NCBI GenBank assembly: GCA_033809415.1
Contig: JAPXLT010000115.1
Coordinates: 1-13,381, forward strand
DNA: 13,381 nt
Origin: JAQVUB01 sp033809415
GTDB lineage: Bacteria > Verrucomicrobiota > Lentisphaeria > Oligosphaerales > Oligosphaeraceae
Reading direction: 5' to 3'
The notes beneath the pieces were generated by a model, which had not been told where the DNA came from, did no database searches, and saw only the letters and a program-made list of their open reading frames with translations. A program made the position numbers and the translations under genes. This document shows positions 7,801-13,273 of this stretch, piece after piece; position 1 is the first letter of the stretch; each line of letters starts with the position of its first letter.

Positions 7801-8773
7801 CTTGGTCAATGGTGTCGGCTATGAATTCGGCTACTATGGAAATGGCTGGATTGCCGCCGACCGACGCCTGATGCAGGTGGTGGGACGCTGCCGGGAAATC
7901 GAGGCCGAGGTGCAGGCTTCCGACACCAGACGCCTGGACACCGAGAATTCCATCGCCGTCATCGTGGACGACATCGTCACGTATTTTTCCGCCCAGTGCT
8001 CCCCGCTGCACAATATCTCCATGAAATACCAGATGCCGGAATTCTACAAGACGGGCTGCGGCATGGATACCTATCTGCTCGAAGACCTTGAACTCATGCC
8101 GGAATACCGTTGCTACGTGTTCCTCAACGCCTATCGTATCACCCCAGAGCAGGAAAATTGGATAAATGCGCATCTGAAGCGTGGCGGAAAGGTGCTGGCC
8201 TTTGTGTATGCTGCTGGCTGTGTCGGAGAAAGTGGAATCAACCCGGAGCGTGTCCAAGACATAACGGGAATCAAAACCGAAGTGCGGGAGAAGCAATGCC
8301 CGGCCAGGATAACGTATGTTGAAAACACCGCCAAGGTGGGAAAATACCTGCCGGTTGGCGGGTCTTTCGGCAGTGGAGTCCACTTGGGGCCGGTTTTCAT
8401 CCCACAGGCCGGGCAGGTTCTCGCCAAACTGGAAGGCGAGGATACACCGGCAGTCGTGGTCAAGGATTTTGGCGACCAAACGGTATGCTATTCAAGCATC
8501 CCGGGCCTGAGCGCAGAACTGCTGAGGGGCTTGGCCGAGTGCGCAGAAATTCCAATCATCAACGCTTCCTGGACGGATGCCACGTATGTGGGCGATAATT
8601 TGTTCGCAGTCCATACCGGAGCAGGCGGAAAACGTGTCTTCCGTGTCCCCAAAAAGTATCAAGCTGGCAATGCCACTGAATTATTCACGGGAAAAAAATA
8701 TCCGATTCGCGACGGCAAATTTACGATGTGCCTCGAACCAGTCAGCACAGTGCTGTTCCGGTTGTCCGAGTAG
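4814..8773 (+). CDS. Secreted multidomain GH42-like glycoside hydrolase
   Basis: A 1319-residue predicted exported glycosidase, much longer than a plain GH42 enzyme (about 650-700). I start at 4814 (MKESRHAWF) because GAGGAG lies 9 bases upstream and a clean signal peptide follows (hydrophobic 9-21, likely cut after SLQA at 24); in-frame ATGs at 4766 and 4784 lack this. The order is an N-terminal beta-rich part, a carbohydrate-binding-like jelly roll from NSSFE (about 172-325), a rhamnosidase-N-like beta domain (WTGEWIR, YINGVQL, LTPGRNVLAVQAYN; about 330-483), an Ig-like linker (about 496-595), a TIM barrel (about 595-1034), a flavodoxin-like domain as in GH42 trimerisation domains (about 1042-1250) and a small beta C-terminus. 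FQEYFADFALQKYGTLDAVNQAW is typical of GH42. Candidate catalytic residues are Glu777 (GMGGEWYMWG) and Glu946 (FMTPESS), about 169 apart as in known GH42. The usual Asn before the acid/base is Gly here. Beta-galactosidase is the default guess; substrate unproven. Confidence 0.85.
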   Translation: MKESRHAWFYVVCLCLFGVISLQADLEWGYGGKSLTAWTFANYREVRMTEEEISGETLCEYAVLSPFLYSPAFEWKASDQDMLAIELGCSNGGYGELLFKHAPEIAFRDELKIKFVTPGGDAAQRQMLFIPLKHPDWKGRITNFRLAFRFQPGVKICVYRIQLYRQRNQPGNLLANSSFEMPGVAGSIWKWCLKGEVKGVPLIEQDAENGNTLKVAGGKTWELVADPAYLDFLDEDTAQVKVSFRAAGEKPGKWKALLLMQDALGNEVDRQSQQWKGLAGYKMMPYEMEWRTVPLATARICFSLIWDGDEPGNFMLADVSMVQRQKTPLEDWTGEWIRPGDRPDEPPRKMFFRTAFAVPSDLRKAWLAINSDDQVIGIYINGVQLPKLVNADSYNVPDAIHVDSYLTPGRNVLAVQAYNFNVLGGLIADLTLIMPDRRQTIGTCAAWRSCSNEQEGWYKTDFDDRAWAGSVAMGRGKATPFGVLERPRIQETGKLELHNLEIIPCEEKPFAIAVKVDYSIVQEGDIEMAFYLAGNPILPPRGFKLATVKVEPESKQWYGKLPYPDFLPSGQLELRVDAPGLERQAARRALTVPDFDRPNCSASLRINDHFSGEMNWNGLSLPLLHHWCGSDGQMTEELMGLCRENKIPFYVGNHYSAWGWRPDGQHDFTVMDHYAYRMLEVDPNAKFTLQIAADNYHNWELRTWLEAHPSECARREDGGTVLKQIHSASNVKVVSHASKPWREELRRSLAALARHLKQSPYGHRALCIQPISGMGGEWYMWGTFDTGGGTERLDYSQPFQEYFADFALQKYGTLDAVNQAWRTDYSSTAEISIPSVAERDRNDWFEFLDARTSRRTIDFRQAVSELMADNVIAMCDAIKSGSGERMYAGSFYGYTTYVTDPMPTRSEGGHFALGRVLRSPRVDYLTHLLRYADRMAGEPAGFMTPESSLLLHGKVPFVQADIRTHRLAADSPDAQYGRLRNLQDGIAVIRRDFSNALVNGVGYEFGYYGNGWIAADRRLMQVVGRCREIEAEVQASDTRRLDTENSIAVIVDDIVTYFSAQCSPLHNISMKYQMPEFYKTGCGMDTYLLEDLELMPEYRCYVFLNAYRITPEQENWINAHLKRGGKVLAFVYAAGCVGESGINPERVQDITGIKTEVREKQCPARITYVENTAKVGKYLPVGGSFGSGVHLGPVFIPQAGQVLAKLEGEDTPAVVVKDFGDQTVCYSSIPGLSAELLRGLAECAEIPIINASWTDATYVGDNLFAVHTGAGGKRVFRVPKKYQAGNATELFTGKKYPIRDGKFTMCLEPVSTVLFRLSE

Positions 8774-8799
8774 GTGCATGTCAAGAAACGGCAATGGCT

Positions 8800-8818
8800 C
8801 GGTCTTCTGCATAGACCG
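8800..8818. other. Hairpin CGGTCT-n7-AGACCG after the glycoside hydrolase gene
   Basis: A perfect 6-bp stem with a 7-base loop, 26 bp after the stop codon. It is followed by TGTCTAAAA and not by a T-run, so intrinsic termination is not well supported; it may protect the 3' end of the transcript. Confidence 0.4.
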
Positions 8819-8853
8819 TGTCTAAAAACTAAAAAAAGCAGTTGACTTTTTTA

Positions 8854-8875
8854 GGTTCAGAGAACCGAATCTCTG
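8854..8875 (+). other. Two mutually exclusive hairpins
   Basis: GGTTC-AGA-GAACC (8854-8866) and CAGAGA-ACCGAA-TCTCTG (8858-8875) share bases and cannot form together. They may be chance overlap in a repeat boundary. A related string, TGAACC-TGA-GGTTCA, lies at 9315-9329 after the same CTTTTTT string. Confidence 0.4.
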
Positions 8876-8953
8876 TGAAGTTGCACTGGCACTATTTTTG
8901 TTTTTGAGATGATTCATTCAAGCCCCGCTGATAACTTATCCGGGTGGTTTTTC

Positions 8954-9206
8954 GGCGCGAAGCGCCACACAAAAATAACCCCGGGTGAGGAAGCGCGGAG
9001 CACGACGCAACCCGGGGTGGGAACTCCCCCCCAAAACCCGCGCCCGGAGGGCGCAACAACAAGTGGAAATGGTTGCTCAAGGCTTCTCGACAAGACTGCG
9101 TTTATGCCGCCCTTCGGGCGCTGGTTCTTGGGTGCCGTCCACCCCCGGTTCCCTCGCCCTCCGGGTTCGGTCACCGGGGGGTTATTATTGTGCAGCCCTC
9201 CGGGCT
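8954..9206. mobile_element. Inverted pair of structured hairpin repeats (REPIN/MITE-like)
   Basis: Arm X (8954-9054, plus) and arm Y (9206-9107, read on minus) align by hand at roughly 70 percent over about 100 bases. Each has, in order: a short hairpin (X GGCGC-GAA-GCGCC; Y AGCCC-GGA-GGGCT), CACAAnAATAACCCC, a long stem (X 8978-8986 with 9010-9018; Y 9182-9173 with 9149-9141, one bulge), then GGGGTGG and a second short hairpin (X GCGCCC-GGA-GGGCGC; Y CGCCC-GAA-GGGCG). Differences in the first hairpin and the long stem are compensated on both sides. All the short hairpins have three-base G-R-A loops when read along the arm. The about 52-base core carries, on the minus strand, codons for SNHFHLLL (9077-9054), like the HUH motif of REP-associated Y1 transposases. 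No intact transposase is present. The structure is directly visible; the mobile-element label is inference. Confidence 0.6.
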
Positions 9207-9314
9207 AGAGGGTGCCATTGTGTTTTCACAAGTCGAATTTCAACAATACAATTTTTCGACACACTTAAATTCTTGCTTAGTAATCAGATGAAGAAAAAAT
9301 AACGCTCGCTTTTT

Positions 9315-9329
9315 TGAACCTGAGGTTCA
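9315..9329. repeat. Perfect hairpin TGAACC-TGA-GGTTCA
   Basis: Six-bp arms with a three-base loop, preceded by CTTTTTT. It shares the GGTTC/GAACC arms with the hairpin at 8854-8866, and the two sites bracket the structured element 8954-9206. Confidence 0.55.
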
Positions 9330-9563
9330 GTTGTCTGAGATTATGCAGATGGACGCCGATTTCCAGGATTAGGAATTGCTATGACTTCCTGGGGTTTTCC
9401 ATGTTTCAAATCACATTTTCTATGCTTCCGTATGATTTCTTATGATTTTTCTTGAAATTCCCTTTTTCCGGCACTATTTTTTCGCCGTGGTTCAGAAATC
9501 ATCCAGCCCCACCCACCCAGGGGGCAACCCACCCTTACCGCGCGCGAGGCGGCGGCAGGCGAG

Positions 9564-9598
9564 GGAGGGGGCAGGATGCAGTGGACATGGTGCAGGGC
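9564..9598. repeat. G-rich GGGGGCAGGATGCAG...GTGCAGGGC string
   Basis: An internal, degenerate relative of the repeats at the two window edges (1-50 and 13341-13381). Confidence 0.5.
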
Positions 9599-9721
9599 AA
9601 TATTCTTATCTTAACATTTTCTGTATACGAGCCCCAAAATTGTTTTTGTGAAAGATTTTTCTCTGGGGATGCAACTTTTAAGCCCCGCTGTTTTCTGTGA
9701 TGAAAGCGAACCGCGATGCCT

Positions 9722-9742
9722 GTGCCGGCGAGCCGCCGGCGC
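9722..9742. repeat. Perfect GC hairpin with AGC triloop
   Basis: GCCGGCG (9724-9730), AGC, CGCCGGC (9734-9740), extended by a wobble and a G-C pair to 9722-9742. It is another three-base-loop hairpin outside genes. Confidence 0.6.
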
Positions 9743-9757
9743 TCCATATCGCCTCCG

Positions 9758-9769
9758 ACGCAATTGCGT
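9758..9769. repeat. 12-bp palindrome ACGCAATTGCGT
   Basis: A perfect palindrome 198 bp upstream of the glycerol-1-phosphate dehydrogenase-like gene. It could be a protein-binding site, but there is only one copy in the window. Confidence 0.4.
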
Positions 9770-9840
9770 AAAGCCGACCTTGGCACACAAGAATTTTGCC
9801 AGAGCAGGCTCATCCGTCGAAGCAGCAACCCTATAAAAAA

Positions 9841-9875
9841 TTTCGTGTCTTTTCGTGTGGTTCGTGGTTAAAAAA
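9841..9875. repeat. Dispersed CGTGGTTAAAAAA module, copy 2
   Basis: TTTCGTG occurs twice and is followed by TGGTTCGTGGTTAAAAAA. It joins directly to hairpin module copy B at 9876. Other copies are at 1129-1168 (plus) and 13232-13271 (minus). Confidence 0.75.
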
Positions 9876-9903
9876 TGGGTTATGGGCTGGTATCCACGCC
9901 AAG
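9876..9903 (+). repeat. TGGGTT...CGCCAAG hairpin module, copy B
   Basis: Begins TGGGTTATGGGC and ends ATCCACGCCAAG. Compared with copy A (4691-4717), the ends match and the centre differs, so the hairpin is weaker here. Confidence 0.75.
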
Positions 9904-9966
9904 TTTTGCTTGAAAATCATTTTGGCGGCATTATTTTTTCGTATTGCAAAAAGAAAGGATTTTTCC

Positions 9967-11295
9967 ATGTCAAAGATTGATATTCCATCTGGGATCAGCA
10001 CCCAGCTTTGTCAGATCGGGTTCGATGTTTTTGATGCATTGCCGGAGGTTGTCCGGCAGCTCTGGACTGACAAGGAACTAATCATCGTTGCGGATGAAAC
10101 CACCTGGAAAGTTGCCGGCGAACAGGCTTCGAGCATCCTACGGCAAGAAGGCTTTCGCTGTAAGAAGCCCTTTATCTTTCCGGCGAAACCGGAACTGCAT
10201 GCGGACTATGCCCATGTCCAGACTCTGGTGCCTGTTCTGAGCAACTGCAATGCGATAGCGGTCGGCTCCGGCACGATCAATGACCTTGTCAAGCGCGCCA
10301 GCTCCGAGGCTGGTTGCGATGGCTATCTCTGCCTGGCGACCGCTCCTTCCGTCGATGGCTACACCTCCGCCGGAGCTGCTCTGACGGTGAACGGCTATAA
10401 GAAAACCTTGCCCTGCCCTGCCCCGAAAGCGATTCTGGCCGATTTGAATATTCTTGCCGAGGCGCCCATGCCCATGCTGGCCGGCGGCTATGCGGACCTG
10501 GCCGCCAAGGTAACTGCCGGGGCAGACTGGCATATCGCCGATCTTTTGCAACAACATCGGATTGACCGCTTTGCCTGGAATCTGGTGCAGAAGAATCTGC
10601 GCCAATGGCTAAAGGCACCGGAACAGCTTTTACAGCGTGATCGCCAAGCCGTGGGAAACCTCTTCACCGGCCTGGCTTTCACCGGCTTTGCCATGCAGTA
10701 TTTTCTGGACTCCCGCCCGGCCTCCGGAGCGGAACATCTCTTCAGCCATATCTGGGAGATGCAGAACCTCAAATACCAGGGCGTTTCCCCGTCGCATGGC
10801 TATAAAGTCGGGGTTGGCACGCTGATGGCCACGGCCTTGATGCAGGAAACCTTTGCCATGCCGCTGCCCTTGCTGAAACAAACCATGAAAAACATTCCGC
10901 CGATGACAGCAACCGAGCGCGAACAGCAAATCCTCACTATTTTCAAAGGATTCTCCTGCCTCGATGAAGTAAGGCAGGTGGCCATGGATAAATTCCTGAC
11001 TGGAAAAGCATTGCAGCAACGACGCCAGATGATTTTTCAGAACTGGCCGCAAATGACCCGCAGAGTGCGTCGGCAGCTGCTCAGTTTCCGCGAACTCAAA
11101 CGACGCCTCGAGACCCTCGATTGTCCGGTACAGCCAGGAGAAATCGGGGTGGATCGGCAGCAATTTTCCGATGCAATCTGGGGGGCCGGAATGATCCGGA
11201 AGCGTTATACCATTCTGGACCTGCTCTTCGAGCTGGGTCTGCTGCCCTGGGCAATCGAGCAACTGCAGCAAAAAGGATATTTCAAGTTTCCCTGA
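9967..11295 (+). CDS. sn-Glycerol-1-phosphate dehydrogenase-like protein (AraM/EgsA family)
   Basis: A 442-residue predicted cytoplasmic NAD(P)- and metal-dependent dehydrogenase of the iron-ADH-like fold. The family reduces dihydroxyacetone phosphate to sn-glycerol 1-phosphate. Visible are the dinucleotide-binding VGSGTINDLVK (99-109), the signature ATAPSVDGYTSAGAAL (124-139) and likely metal ligands Asp177 (GGYADLAAK), His257 (EHLFSH) and His277 (PSHGYKVG). I start at 9967 because GAAAGGA lies 7 bases before it and the family match begins here; the open frame continues upstream to 9796 through repeat sequence. Bacterial AraM is often found in sugar (arabinose) loci. The next gene starts 17 bp after the stop, so the two are probably one operon. 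The actual substrate could be another sugar or polyol phosphate. Confidence 0.9.
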   Translation: MSKIDIPSGISTQLCQIGFDVFDALPEVVRQLWTDKELIIVADETTWKVAGEQASSILRQEGFRCKKPFIFPAKPELHADYAHVQTLVPVLSNCNAIAVGSGTINDLVKRASSEAGCDGYLCLATAPSVDGYTSAGAALTVNGYKKTLPCPAPKAILADLNILAEAPMPMLAGGYADLAAKVTAGADWHIADLLQQHRIDRFAWNLVQKNLRQWLKAPEQLLQRDRQAVGNLFTGLAFTGFAMQYFLDSRPASGAEHLFSHIWEMQNLKYQGVSPSHGYKVGVGTLMATALMQETFAMPLPLLKQTMKNIPPMTATEREQQILTIFKGFSCLDEVRQVAMDKFLTGKALQQRRQMIFQNWPQMTRRVRRQLLSFRELKRRLETLDCPVQPGEIGVDRQQFSDAIWGAGMIRKRYTILDLLFELGLLPWAIEQLQQKGYFKFP

Positions 11296-11312
11296 ACATG
11301 GGGGGGAAGACC

Positions 11313-12158
11313 ATGGCGAATTTGACCAGGAGCCGTTTCAAAGGGATGTTCTGGGGACTGGTTGTCGGGGACTGCCTCGGCTCCCCTATACAGTTTACTG
11401 AAAAAGATCAGCATCCTTACATCACGGAGATGGAGCCTTGCGCCCTCTTTTCAACGCCGCCGGGTTACTGGACTGATGACTCCTCGATGGCCTTCTGCAT
11501 CGCGGAAAGCTTTGTCCGGTTGAAACGCTATGATCTTGTTGATATCGCGAATAATTTTGTGCGTTGGTACCAGGACGGCTTCTGGTCGAGTCTGCCGCGA
11601 GCCTTCGATATTGGCAATACCACAGCATATGCCTGCCACAACATCCGCGCCCGGAAGCAGTTAGTCAATGGTCATGAAGACTCCCAAGGCAATGGCAGCA
11701 TCATGCGCCTGGCACCGGCCTTGATTATGAATTACGGCAGTCCGTACTTGACCATGCTTTACGAAATCAGCGACCTTACCCACAACAGCAAAACCGTGCG
11801 ACAAGTCGTCGGGCGTATGGCAAAGGTCTGCTATGACCACATCGCAGGGAAGAAGACGACCGAGCAGTCCGCATACAAGACCCGTGCCGAAGTCAACAAT
11901 TCCGGCTGGGTAGTCTCGACGCTCGAAGCTGCATTATGGGCCTTTCATTCAACAGACAACTTCGCCGATGGTATGCTGGCCGCCGTCAACCTTGGCGGAG
12001 ACTCCGACACCATCGGAGCCGTTTATGGTCAGATCGCGGGTGCCTTCTACGGATATGACGCCATCCCCGAACATTGGCTCGAAAAAATCAAGACGCGCAA
12101 AAAAATCAATAGCCTAATAGAAGCCCTGATCGACCTCAAAATGCAGGCAAGCAATTGA
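11313..12158 (+). CDS. ADP-ribosylglycohydrolase-family protein
   Basis: A 281-residue predicted cytoplasmic Mg-dependent hydrolase of the DraG/ARH family, which removes ADP-ribose from proteins or cleaves related N- or O-glycosidic bonds. It starts with the family pattern FKGMFWGLVVGDCLGSPIQF (9-28). It has WTDDSSMA (53-60), GNGSIMRLAPAL (126-137) and the C-terminal metal motif GGDSDTIGAVYGQIAGAFYG (228-247), so both halves of the expected dinuclear Mg site (TDD and DSDT) are intact. I chose ATG 11313, as GGGGGAAGA precedes it and none stands before the in-frame ATG at 11298; the longer frame to 11121 overlaps the upstream gene. It follows the dehydrogenase by 17 bp. No ADP-ribosyltransferase partner is seen, so a small-molecule substrate is possible. 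Confidence 0.92.
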   Translation: MANLTRSRFKGMFWGLVVGDCLGSPIQFTEKDQHPYITEMEPCALFSTPPGYWTDDSSMAFCIAESFVRLKRYDLVDIANNFVRWYQDGFWSSLPRAFDIGNTTAYACHNIRARKQLVNGHEDSQGNGSIMRLAPALIMNYGSPYLTMLYEISDLTHNSKTVRQVVGRMAKVCYDHIAGKKTTEQSAYKTRAEVNNSGWVVSTLEAALWAFHSTDNFADGMLAAVNLGGDSDTIGAVYGQIAGAFYGYDAIPEHWLEKIKTRKKINSLIEALIDLKMQASN

Positions 12159-12178
12159 CCGTCCGACACGTCCGGCCT

Positions 12179-12226
12179 GCACCCCGCACCCCGCACCCCG
12201 CACCCCGCACCCCGCACCCCGCACCC
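12179..12226. repeat. 7-bp tandem array, GCACCCC x6.9
   Basis: Six perfect GCACCCC units and a partial seventh fill most of the 68-bp gap between two convergent genes, ending exactly at the stop codon of the AraC-type gene. The reverse complement resembles the G-rich edge repeats. No terminator hairpin is seen for either gene. Confidence 0.92.
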
Positions 12227-13096
12227 TTATTTTGCTGCCAGCAGGCGTCGATATCGTGCCGGGGTGATTCCATGCCGCTTGCGGAATTGCTTCACGAGGT
12301 AGGTATCATCACAGAAGCCGTTGCGATATGCCAGTTCAGCCAGGGAATAATCGGTTTCAATTAATTCGCAACGTACTTTTTCCAGCTTCAGGCCAAGGAA
12401 ATATTCTCCTGGGGAATCCCCTACGACATCCCGGAATTTCTTGGTATAGGATGAGACACTCATCCTGGCCATCTGCGCCAGTTTATTCAGGTCAAAGGGG
12501 CGATCCAGGGTGTTTTCCATATAATCCAGCGTTTTTAAAATTCCGGACACCGGTGCAGTGCTGCTGGAGTGCCAGCCCAGTTCCCTGGCATCGCCGATCG
12601 TAACCAGGCATTCCAGAAATGCCAGACGCGCCCGGAAACGGTACCCTGGACGGCGTCGCGAGATTTCGATGATCATTTTTTTCAGATAATCTTCGACGAT
12701 CCGCCGCTTATGTGGAAGCAGATGCAGCCAGTTGCGCAAAGGCGTATGACTGCTCTCGAAAAGCGCATGCCAGACCGGGATGTTCTTCAATTCGTCCAGT
12801 TCCTTTTCGAGGATCTGTTCCTGGAAAGCCACATTGTAGAGCAGCAGATTATGGCTTTCTGTGTAGGCATGCACTTCGCCCGGCAGGATCGTGAAGCAGT
12901 CTCCCTGGATCAACCCATAGGAAATGGATTCGCCGGAATCGCTTTCGACCTGATGAATCGTATGCCCCTTGGCAACTAGGACAAGCTCAATAAAATCATG
13001 GCAATGCGGAACCATCGACGGTCTCTGCAGCAAGCAGGTCACCGCCAGCGGAAAATCCGGATCCGAAAACATGTTTTCTGAAAGATAGGTCTTCAT
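12227..13096 (-). CDS. AraC-family transcriptional regulator with cupin sensor domain
   Basis: A 289-residue predicted DNA-binding regulator. Residues about 15-85 look like the AraC-type cupin sensor (PHCHDFIELVLVAKG, GDCFTILPGEVHAY), likely binding a sugar or other small effector. Residues about 185-285 are the paired helix-turn-helix domain: DRPFDLNKLAQMARMSVSSY for the first HTH, TDYSLAELAYRNGFCDDTYL then FRKRHGITPARYRR for the second. ATG 13096 is chosen as the frame's first start. It lies only 8 bases after a good -10 box, so the message would be nearly leaderless; Met9 (13072) is an alternative start. It is convergent with the operon to its left and probably controls its own promoter and perhaps nearby sugar genes. 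A 21-bp-spaced direct repeat upstream may be its operator. Confidence 0.94.
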   Translation of the reverse strand: MKTYLSENMFSDPDFPLAVTCLLQRPSMVPHCHDFIELVLVAKGHTIHQVESDSGESISYGLIQGDCFTILPGEVHAYTESHNLLLYNVAFQEQILEKELDELKNIPVWHALFESSHTPLRNWLHLLPHKRRIVEDYLKKMIIEISRRRPGYRFRARLAFLECLVTIGDARELGWHSSSTAPVSGILKTLDYMENTLDRPFDLNKLAQMARMSVSSYTKKFRDVVGDSPGEYFLGLKLEKVRCELIETDYSLAELAYRNGFCDDTYLVKQFRKRHGITPARYRRLLAAK

Positions 13097-13103
13097 AGCT
13101 TAT

Positions 13104-13132
13104 AGTGTAACCCTGCTAGCCTCTCCTGTCAA
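13104..13132 (-). promoter_or_regulatory. Strong sigma70-like promoter of the AraC-type gene
   Basis: On the minus strand a perfect TTGACA (13132-13127) is separated by exactly 17 bases from TACACT (13109-13104). Transcription should start within a few bases of the ATG at 13096. A purine-rich GGAGAGG lies in the spacer, upstream of the transcript start, and cannot act as the ribosome site. Confidence 0.65.
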
Positions 13133-13159
13133 ATGATTTTTACCATCTCGGCTGCATAA

Positions 13160-13189
13160 TTTTTGGCAGAACATACCATTTTTTTGGCA
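13160..13189. promoter_or_regulatory. Candidate AraC-type operator: direct repeat with 21-bp period
   Basis: TTTTTGGCA occurs at 13160-13168 and 13181-13189, 21 bp apart, which is two helical turns. Two direct half-sites with 21-bp spacing are the classical arrangement for AraC dimers. The pair lies upstream of the -35 box of the AraC-type gene at 13127-13132. TACCAT also occurs twice nearby (13141 and 13174). The spacing and place are seen; the binding protein is inferred. Confidence 0.45.
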
Positions 13190-13231
13190 AGTAGTACTAT
13201 CAAAATCAGCACAAACGGATTATAATTAGAG

Positions 13232-13271
13232 CGTGTCAAAAAAGGTTTTTTAACCACGAACCACACGAAAA
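13232..13271 (-). repeat. Dispersed CGTGGTTAAAAAAC module, copy 3 (inverted)
   Basis: Read on minus: TTTTCGTGTGGTTCGTGGTT, an A-run, CC, then TTTTTTGACACG. Compare 1129-1168 and 9841-9875. On the same strand it directly follows hairpin module copy C. Confidence 0.75.
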
Positions 13272-13273
13272 GC

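Larger units (their letters stand above)
8774..9966. other. 1.2-kb gene-free region of repeats and hairpins
   Basis: No open frame here reads like a real protein. It contains hairpins at 8800-8818, 8854-8875, 9315-9329 and 9722-9742, the inverted structured element 8954-9206, a G-rich string (9564-9598), a 12-bp palindrome (9758-9769) and two dispersed modules (9841-9903). Two further strings recur inside it: AAGCCCCGCTG at 8920-8930 and 9680-9690, and GGCAyTATTTTT at 8888, 9470 and 9927. It reads like a graveyard or landing zone of small repeat elements. Confidence 0.75.

Noticed and set aside
7562..8479. 305-residue minus-strand open frame
   Set aside because: Fully antisense to the glycoside hydrolase barrel and flavodoxin-like domain; a shadow of biased codon use.
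8800..8818. Intrinsic terminator of the glycoside hydrolase gene
   Set aside because: The stem is sound but no T-run follows; kept only as an unassigned hairpin.
8985..9302. Open frames in both strands across the hairpin element
   Set aside because: Pro/Gly/Arg-rich text produced by GC hairpins; the only protein-like piece is the short SNHFHLLL string, reported as a finding.
9796..9966. Longer start for the glycerol-1-phosphate dehydrogenase-like gene
   Set aside because: The extension is made of repeat modules; a good ribosome site and the family match support ATG 9967.
11121..11312. Longer start for the ADP-ribosylglycohydrolase-like gene
   Set aside because: It would overlap the dehydrogenase gene by about 175 bp and is not family-like; ATG 11313 has a purine-rich site.
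13221..13226. TATAAT as a plus-strand promoter
   Set aside because: No reasonable -35 box at 15-19 bases upstream and no plus-strand gene follows within the window.
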